DNA of 10,593 nt from Candidatus Hydrogenedentota bacterium (GTDB lineage: Bacteria; Hydrogenedentota; Hydrogenedentia; Hydrogenedentales; SCBR16-9), in NCBI GenBank assembly GCA_007116095.1, contig SKJD01000267.1:1-10593 (forward strand). Direction: 5' to 3'. How positions within the stretch are numbered: the first letter of the stretch is position 1; the number at the start of each line of letters is the position of its first letter. Below, in pieces: positions 5,285 to 10,593 of the stretch. The notes beneath the pieces are model-generated. The model made no database searches and was not told where the DNA came from. It saw only the letters and a list, made by a program, of their open reading frames with translations. Position numbers and translations under genes: made by a program.

Positions 5285-6709
5285 GTGGCACGACTTTGGC
5301 AAAAAAAAATACTGCTGGTGCGTATCCTTGCGCTGCTGGACTTCACTTTTATTGCATTGTGTTTTATCATCGCGATTTATTGGACCGTGCCCGCTGATGC
5401 ATCGTATTTCCATCACTTCTGGGCAAATATCCCTTACCTTCTAATATTTGGACTGGTTTGGTTCAGCGCAGCCATAGAGCGCCGTTTGTGGAGTTTGCGC
5501 TGGGCCGACGGCCTGATGTCCTATCTCACAGCGATCACCAAGGCCATAGGCGACGCAACCATTTTCAGCGTCGTTTTTATGGCGTTGTTCACACGTACTG
5601 GCCTGGAACACAACTTTCTGGTGACTTATTGCCTGTTGAATTTTGTGGTCTTGTTAAGTTTCAGGATGTGTATCCGGTACTTACTGCACCAGATGCGTCG
5701 TGTAGGCTACTTCACACGCAACGCCATCATTGTCGGCGCCAATCCACGCACAGCCCATTTGCTGGAAGTGTTAAACAATGACAGCAGCCTGGGCTACAAT
5801 GTGCTGGGCATCATCGAGAGCGACGCAGAACGTTTGAAAGAATTTGGCAGCTCCGAAACTCGCTATCTCGGTGGTGTAGATAGTATACAAACCCTTCTCC
5901 AGGACGAACCCGTCCAGACGGTATTTGTCGGTTTACCGGTCCGGTCCCATTATGAGAACATCCAGCGCGTCGCCAGGTACTGTGAAGCCGCCGAGGTTCC
6001 GGTACATCTCATAGCCGACCTCTTCCCCACCAATATTGCGACCAACCAGCAGATTTTTATTGAAGATGTGCCGCTGCTTTCCCTGTCCACCATCCCGGAA
6101 GCCTATACCAAATTGGCCTTCAAGCGGCTATTCGATTTTTTGGTGGCGTCTGTCCTGATTGTCGTGCTCTCCCCCATGTTTTTGATAGTCGCCATATTTA
6201 TCCGGCTCGATTCCAAAGGACCTTTGCTGTTTTACCAGGAACGGGTCGGGCAAAATCAGCGGCGCTTCAACATGATCAAGTTCCGTTCCATGGTTGTCAA
6301 TGCCGAAGAACTGCGTGAAAAACTGGCGGCCCAGAACGAAGCCGATGGCCCGGTATTCAAAATGCGCAATGATCCCCGCATCACAAGGATTGGCCGTTTC
6401 ATCCGAAAATACAGCATCGACGAGTTTCCCCAGCTTTTCAATGTCTGGTTGGGTGAAATGTCGCTGGTGGGCCCCCGTCCTCCGATTCCGGCGGAAGTGG
6501 CGGAATATACCTGGGACCAAAGGCGCCGCTTGAGTGTGAAGCCCGGCATGACCGGGCTGTGGCAAGTCAGTGGTCGTAGCGATGTGAAGAATTTCGATGA
6601 GTGGGTGGCGCTGGACCTGAAGTATATTGACAACTGGTCCATTCAACAGGACTTCTTGATTTTACTGCGTACGTTCCGTGCTGTAATCGCAGGCCGCGGA
6701 GCGGCGTAA
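5285..6709 (+). CDS. Polyprenyl-phosphate hexose-1-phosphate transferase (exopolysaccharide priming enzyme)
   Basis: The 474-residue product matches the full-length WcaJ/WbaP/GumD type. It transfers a sugar 1-phosphate from a nucleotide sugar to undecaprenyl phosphate at the inner membrane, starting repeat-unit synthesis. It has four N-terminal membrane segments (about 9-31, 48-63, 88-103, 111-131), a Rossmann-like domain beginning AIIVGAN (147-153), a membrane helix at 285-307, and the complete Bac_transf domain. That domain shows YQERVGQN (317-324), KFRSM (332-336), the catalytic Asp379-Glu380, LVGPRPP (394-400) and PGMTGLWQVSGR (420-431). The sugar cannot be told. GTG 5285 is preceded by AGGG (5271-5274); the frame is open further upstream, but the 474-residue form begins just where the paralogue begins. 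Codons 6-9 include a run of nine A (5301-5309). It probably forms one operon with the gene before it. Confidence 0.93.
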   Translation: MARLWQKKILLVRILALLDFTFIALCFIIAIYWTVPADASYFHHFWANIPYLLIFGLVWFSAAIERRLWSLRWADGLMSYLTAITKAIGDATIFSVVFMALFTRTGLEHNFLVTYCLLNFVVLLSFRMCIRYLLHQMRRVGYFTRNAIIVGANPRTAHLLEVLNNDSSLGYNVLGIIESDAERLKEFGSSETRYLGGVDSIQTLLQDEPVQTVFVGLPVRSHYENIQRVARYCEAAEVPVHLIADLFPTNIATNQQIFIEDVPLLSLSTIPEAYTKLAFKRLFDFLVASVLIVVLSPMFLIVAIFIRLDSKGPLLFYQERVGQNQRRFNMIKFRSMVVNAEELREKLAAQNEADGPVFKMRNDPRITRIGRFIRKYSIDEFPQLFNVWLGEMSLVGPRPPIPAEVAEYTWDQRRRLSVKPGMTGLWQVSGRSDVKNFDEWVALDLKYIDNWSIQQDFLILLRTFRAVIAGRGAA

Positions 6710-6741
6710 GGCGCTTGTCCCCTCTCAAACGCTGAACGTCC

Positions 6742-8937
6742 TCAGTTTTCAGGCCGTAAACGCAGTTTCGTTATCTGTTTTTTCAGGTCGTTGTAACGCC
6801 CCATGTCAATTTCACGCAGCCCAAAGCGCACATCGTTGTACAGGTGGATCACTTCGTGCACCGGCCCGGTGTCCAGGCGTCCATTCAGGCTTTCCGCAGC
6901 GGCTTCGATTTCTCCGGCAGTTTTACCATCGCATGCAATCCCCATGCGCCCCAGGCGACGACAGAGTGTATGGTATAGCTGCACGGCGCGCTGTTGATCC
7001 CGATTCAGGGGCCATTGTCCGCCAGCGCTTCGGAATCGGTTCATTCGCAACAACAGGAACAATACAATAGCCGTCGCCACGATCATGGCAATGGGTCGCA
7101 TCGCCCGGTCACGTTCATAGGCTGTGGCGGCATCGGTAGAACGCGCCTGGGGGTCTTCTGTGCCGGCAATGCGCCGGAAGATACCCAAGGTCAAATCCTG
7201 CAAGGTGGATAGCTGCAAGCCCCTATCGTACCCTTCAATTTCCCGGTACCAGAACATCTGCGCTTTCAGCTTGCTCTGCATGAAAAAATGATGCAAACGT
7301 CCCAGCCCGGAGAGATACATATCGCTACTTCGCGGCGAAGGATCAAAAATCACCCATCCAAATTCAGGAAAAAGCACCTCCACCCACAGATGCGCCATGT
7401 TGGCCCGCACGATATAGGTTTGATCCGAATCATCCCACTCGCCACCTCGATAGCCACTCACTACCCGTGTCGGAATGCCTTCACTCCGCAACATAAGGGC
7501 CATGGCGCTGGCGAACAATTCGCAATGCCCCCGACGAAATTGATTAAGGAATGCATCCACAGCATTGCTTTCGGGTAATTGCGGCACATCCAGGGTATAG
7601 AGAAACTCGGCGCTACTCAACCACCGCTGTACGACCATGGCCTTGTCGAAAACGGTCGGCTGATCCGCCATTAATGATTCCGCTATTTCCAATGATTCAT
7701 CAGACAGGTCATGCTCTGTGAGCATGAAATAATCCTGGGGATACATATGCTCCAGGTAGTTTACATCGGCGTTCTGAAGCGCCTCCATGGGTATATCACG
7801 TACTTCGGAATAGGCCTCGTAGGAAACCCGACGCATTCCCCGGAGAGTAACGTCAATACTAAGATCGCGATTGCGATCCCATTCCAGGTCTACGCCGCTG
7901 CTCCCCTCGATTTCCAGCGATTGCACCAGGTGCAATGCAGGCAAGCCACTGGTCGGTATTTCACTTAAATAGATATTCTGCCGAACCCGGCGAACGCCCT
8001 CGCGGGGGGCGCGGGTAATAAAATTTCTTCGGGTGTCGATGGAACCGTCTGACACCAGGGGCTCGTAGTGGTACATCAACGCCCGGCGCACCCATTGGGT
8101 GCCGGTGTATTTGGGCATGCTGACATTGCGCCAATACATCAACGGCGCCTTGTGGTATTCGCCATTGGCTTCATCCGGGAATTCAACCAGCATCACGGGC
8201 GTCGGATCTTCCTGCACAAAGGTACCGCCGGAAAAGTCAATGCTCTGACTCAACCCGGTTTGCGAATAATAGGCGTCCGAGCGCCCCAGCATCCCGGCCT
8301 CAATACGCGGCGTCACCAAAAACACCAATATCGTAATCCCGAACGAAGCCAGGGTAATGACCACCATGGAGGCGAGGAATCCGGCCTCAAAAAAAGCCGG
8401 GCGGTAGATATTTTTTCCACTTAACGGGCCTGGCGTCCGGATTTGGTCGGCCACATGGCCCTGACTGTCCAGCACCTCCTGATAAATACGCAGCGTGGTA
8501 AACGCCCATATCGCGCTGATGAGCAAGAGTATCATCACCAGCCCGATGATCGGCTCGGGCGATTGAACACTCGCCGCCAGCAACAAGAAACAGGACATCA
8601 AAAAGAGATGGTAATAATTACGCTCCTGCTTCAGATGCGCTAGCGTGTAGGCAATGACATAAATCACCAGCATGATCACCGCGTCCATAAGCCCCAGCAA
8701 AATGGCCGTCATGGGGATGAAACAGCCATAAGCGATGGTCAGGGCGCGGGTGATCGCGCGATATTCGGGATATTTGGCGTCAAGGCGCTCGCCGATGGGC
8801 ATCAGCAAGAAAAGGAAGAAAGGCAACAGGGCAAAGGGTACGCCATAGGCGGTGACGGATGCCAGCGAAAAGAAACCGGCAGCCACCATTATCAAGGTTG
8901 AAAGACGCAACCCCACAGTTAATGCGCGACTAGGCAT
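6742..8937 (-). CDS. TgpA-like membrane transglutaminase-domain protein
   Basis: The 731-residue protein has the TgpA (DUF3488-transglutaminase) layout. A cluster of N-terminal membrane helices covers about residues 11-150, with another helix near 187-208. A large external region contains the transglutaminase core, with Cys472 (RRGHCELFASAMALML), His516 (ANMAHLWVEV) and Asp532 (FDPSP), the complete Cys-His-Asp triad. The single late membrane helix is at 615-630, followed by a cytoplasmic tail that fits the DUF4129 type. The conserved HLKQERNYYHLFLMS block (101-115) is typical of the N-terminal domain. The family member TgpA of Pseudomonas aeruginosa is essential for growth and its transglutaminase domain is periplasmic; the reaction here is inferred only. 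ATG 8937 is eight bases downstream of GGAG and overlaps the end of the DUF58 gene by 8 bp, so translation is probably coupled. It is last in the MoxR/DUF58/TgpA unit. Confidence 0.95.
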   Translation of the reverse strand: MPSRALTVGLRLSTLIMVAAGFFSLASVTAYGVPFALLPFFLFLLMPIGERLDAKYPEYRAITRALTIAYGCFIPMTAILLGLMDAVIMLVIYVIAYTLAHLKQERNYYHLFLMSCFLLLAASVQSPEPIIGLVMILLLISAIWAFTTLRIYQEVLDSQGHVADQIRTPGPLSGKNIYRPAFFEAGFLASMVVITLASFGITILVFLVTPRIEAGMLGRSDAYYSQTGLSQSIDFSGGTFVQEDPTPVMLVEFPDEANGEYHKAPLMYWRNVSMPKYTGTQWVRRALMYHYEPLVSDGSIDTRRNFITRAPREGVRRVRQNIYLSEIPTSGLPALHLVQSLEIEGSSGVDLEWDRNRDLSIDVTLRGMRRVSYEAYSEVRDIPMEALQNADVNYLEHMYPQDYFMLTEHDLSDESLEIAESLMADQPTVFDKAMVVQRWLSSAEFLYTLDVPQLPESNAVDAFLNQFRRGHCELFASAMALMLRSEGIPTRVVSGYRGGEWDDSDQTYIVRANMAHLWVEVLFPEFGWVIFDPSPRSSDMYLSGLGRLHHFFMQSKLKAQMFWYREIEGYDRGLQLSTLQDLTLGIFRRIAGTEDPQARSTDAATAYERDRAMRPIAMIVATAIVLFLLLRMNRFRSAGGQWPLNRDQQRAVQLYHTLCRRLGRMGIACDGKTAGEIEAAAESLNGRLDTGPVHEVIHLYNDVRFGLREIDMGRYNDLKKQITKLRLRPEN

Positions 8938-10036
8938 AGAGAATCTCCGTCGGACTCAACGCAACAATTTGATGTATCGGCACACGACGTCCCCAATAGT
9001 GGGCGTCCGGGGTAACATACATCACACCGGCATCTTCCCCCTGCGCGTCTTTGATAATCCCGTTAAACTGGGGATGGTCCTGTTCCGGGACGGGCTGCAC
9101 ACGGGCCAACGCTTCCAGTATCCGCTTCTGATGGCCATATCCTTCACCCAGTTCCACCGTATGGGTTGGCGTCAATAAGCCTACATTGTATTGCCGGCGT
9201 ATGAACGAAACCATCAACGAGGCGACCAGTTCGACTGCTTCTTCAAAGTGTTGCTCAAATTGTTCCCAGGAGCCCAGCTGTGCAAAGTGAGACATCATAT
9301 CGGGATGGCGGGTATCTAGTATAAAAACGATATTGCGGGTGTTGTCCTTTGACATCTGCCGCACCATCCATCTCCCTACCCGGGCGCTCACGCGCCAGGC
9401 AATCATCCGCAGATCATCACCACGGACATATTCCCGCAAATCAAAAAACTCATCGCCATCCGCGCTGGGGATATTTGTCGTCGTACGTCCTCCCGGAACC
9501 GGCCCCAGGGATTGGGGGCGTAAGGGAAGCACCCGGGGATACACCACGACCTCATGCTCCCCCTCAAAGCGCTGCCGGCGCTCGGTCAGGCCGAATGGGA
9601 AACTGGACACCAACTCGACCGCAGGTAAGGGATAAACACCCCGTTTATCGAATTTCTTTTCGGTGGGAATGATGGCTTCTTTGCCCGGGGGAAGCCGGAA
9701 CACATAGCCTACAGACTGACCGGGCTGATCGCTGTATTCGAGTCGAACCGAGTACGAAGAGAGCCAACGCTTACTGTTTTCAATACAGGCTTCCAGCTTC
9801 AGGGTTTCACCACGATAGACATTGGGGGGATGTACCCGGCGCACCGCCAGTTTTCGCAGCGTAATACGTGAGAAGAGCACTGAAATGAACAAAAAACTGA
9901 TTAAGGCGCCGGTTATGATATACAGAATATTCGAACCGGTGTTCCAGGCGGCAAGCAGGATTGGAAAAGAAAAACACAAAAAGACCCAGCCTGTATACCG
10001 CACCTTGCCACTGGATGCTGTTTTGGTTTCCTGCAT
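8930..10036 (-). CDS. DUF58 family protein, MoxR partner
   Basis: The 368-residue protein starts with two membrane helices (about 16-31 and 36-54), followed by a beta-rich part. The DUF58 signature LREYVRGDDLRMIAWRVSAR is at 200-219. A von Willebrand factor A-like strand, IVFILDTRHP (236-245), follows, with Asp241 in place of the full MIDAS motif; this is usual for DUF58. Such proteins are encoded next to MoxR AAA+ ATPases and transglutaminases and are thought to be membrane-bound partners of the ATPase in envelope assembly. ATG 10036 follows an in-frame TAG, which rules out longer starts nearby. The only strong Shine-Dalgarno site, AGGAGG, is 13 bases before the ATG, a long spacing. It sits one base from an ATG-TAG pair (10048-10043 read on the minus strand). 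The MoxR gene ends 60 bases upstream. Confidence 0.95.
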   Translation of the reverse strand: MQETKTASSGKVRYTGWVFLCFSFPILLAAWNTGSNILYIITGALISFLFISVLFSRITLRKLAVRRVHPPNVYRGETLKLEACIENSKRWLSSYSVRLEYSDQPGQSVGYVFRLPPGKEAIIPTEKKFDKRGVYPLPAVELVSSFPFGLTERRQRFEGEHEVVVYPRVLPLRPQSLGPVPGGRTTTNIPSADGDEFFDLREYVRGDDLRMIAWRVSARVGRWMVRQMSKDNTRNIVFILDTRHPDMMSHFAQLGSWEQFEQHFEEAVELVASLMVSFIRRQYNVGLLTPTHTVELGEGYGHQKRILEALARVQPVPEQDHPQFNGIIKDAQGEDAGVMYVTPDAHYWGRRVPIHQIVALSPTEILYA

Positions 10037-10096
10037 TGTTTGCTACATGCCTCCTGCGACCAACTTACGTACAGAACAGACCGGAATAGCGTCTTC

Positions 10097-10593
10097 CTAT
10101 ACCGGCACCTTCATGGAAGTTATGATTTCTTCAATAACCCGGACCCGCTCCCGGGCCGCCGTGGCCAAATCCATGCCCTTGGATTTGACGAGAACGCGAT
10201 GCGCCAGGACCGGCACCGCCATTTTTTTCACATCATCGGGGTTAACGTAATCCCGTCCTTCAACCAGGGCGCGCGCCTGACAGCATTCGTATAGTGACAA
10301 AGAACCGCGCGGACTCACACCCAACTGCACCTGGGGATGGCTTCGTGTAGCTTGCACCATGGACAACATGTACTCTGCCACACTCTGATCAACCGTAACC
10401 TGATTGACACGTTCCTGTAGTTCCAGAATCTCCTCCGTGCTGAGCACCGGCTTCAGATTACTCACGGCCTTATGGGAATGATGACGACGCATAATGCGCA
10501 ACTCATCTTCCGCGGGTGGATAACCAATTTCCACACGCAGCATGAAGCGGTCCAGTTGTGACTCGGGCAAGATATAGGTGCCCTCGTATTCAA
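10097..10593 (-). CDS. MoxR-family AAA+ ATPase, C-terminal part (cut by window edge)
   Basis: About 164 residues are visible, and the gene continues past the right edge. The first ones read EYEGTYILPESQLDRF, the segment after the ATPase core in MoxR proteins where the Arg of LDRF is the arginine finger. Then come the lid helices, with GYPPAEDELRIM, the sensor-2 motif GVSPRGSLSL, and DYVNPDDVKKMAVPVLAHRV, all typical of the family. Walker A and B lie outside the window. MoxR ATPases act as chaperone-like assembly factors, usually with a DUF58 or vWA partner; the downstream DUF58 and transglutaminase genes fit this. TTG at 10570 should not be taken as the start, because conserved MoxR sequence continues upstream of it in frame. 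Confidence 0.96.
   Translation of the reverse strand, partial: EYEGTYILPESQLDRFMLRVEIGYPPAEDELRIMRRHHSHKAVSNLKPVLSTEEILELQERVNQVTVDQSVAEYMLSMVQATRSHPQVQLGVSPRGSLSLYECCQARALVEGRDYVNPDDVKKMAVPVLAHRVLVKSKGMDLATAARERVRVIEEIITSMKVPV

Noticed and set aside
6693..6705. GCCGC-GGA-GCGGC hairpin at the end of the intact sugar-transferase gene
   Set aside because: It is a five-pair stem without a T run and lies inside the last codons. It is not good enough to call a terminator, though it is the only candidate near the convergent stops.
10043..10055. AGGAGG followed by a start-stop ATG-TAG pair before the DUF58 start
   Set aside because: The spacing between the site and this ATG is one base, too short for initiation. 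The site most likely serves the DUF58 ATG at a long spacing.

Overview
The window carries seven convincing protein genes of a Gram-negative-type bacterium with moderately high GC in the coding regions. They fall into two blocks that face each other: five genes on the plus strand (about 51 to 6709) and three on the minus strand (6742 to the right edge), counting one short leader ORF candidate separately. The Tat-type lipoprotein signal, the undecaprenyl-phosphate sugar-1-phosphate transferase genes, the FG-GAP repeat protein and the MoxR/DUF58/transglutaminase cluster suit an environmental, polysaccharide-producing bacterium. A PVC-like or Hydrogenedentota-like lineage is my guess from gene content only, with low confidence. 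There are no tRNA or rRNA genes, transposases, CRISPR repeats or integrases.

Plus strand, left part: 51-1445 is a probably exported protein with six calcium-loop (FG-GAP/VCBS-like) repeats whose reading frame stays open to the left edge. A gap of about 200 bases holds an imperfect inverted repeat (1550-1603). Next come a Tat-signal calcineurin-like phosphoesterase (1663-2505) and, 43 bases on, a family-2 SAM-dependent O-methyltransferase (2549-3568).

Plus strand, middle: a visibly AT-richer non-coding stretch of almost 400 bases (3569-3963) contains an extended -10 promoter candidate, a 10-bp palindrome, a strong 31-nt hairpin, and a small hairpin that would bury a Shine-Dalgarno site. That site serves a possible 10-codon leader peptide whose stop overlaps the start of the next gene. 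It leads into two adjacent, colinear paralogues of polyprenyl-phosphate hexose-1-phosphate transferase. The second (5285-6709) looks complete and catalytically intact. The first (3964-5277) keeps the membrane and Rossmann-like parts, but its catalytic domain is eroded and truncated, so it looks like a retained pseudoenzyme or partner. This pair would start lipid-linked synthesis of an exopolysaccharide, and the first member is the most unusual object in the window.

Minus strand: in transcription order, a MoxR AAA+ ATPase (its N-terminal part is beyond the right edge), a DUF58 protein and a TgpA-like membrane transglutaminase, packed with a 60-bp gap and an 8-bp overlap. This is a known conserved gene trio, thought to act in cell-envelope protein assembly or remodelling. 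It converges on the sugar-transferase pair with only 32 bases between the stop codons.
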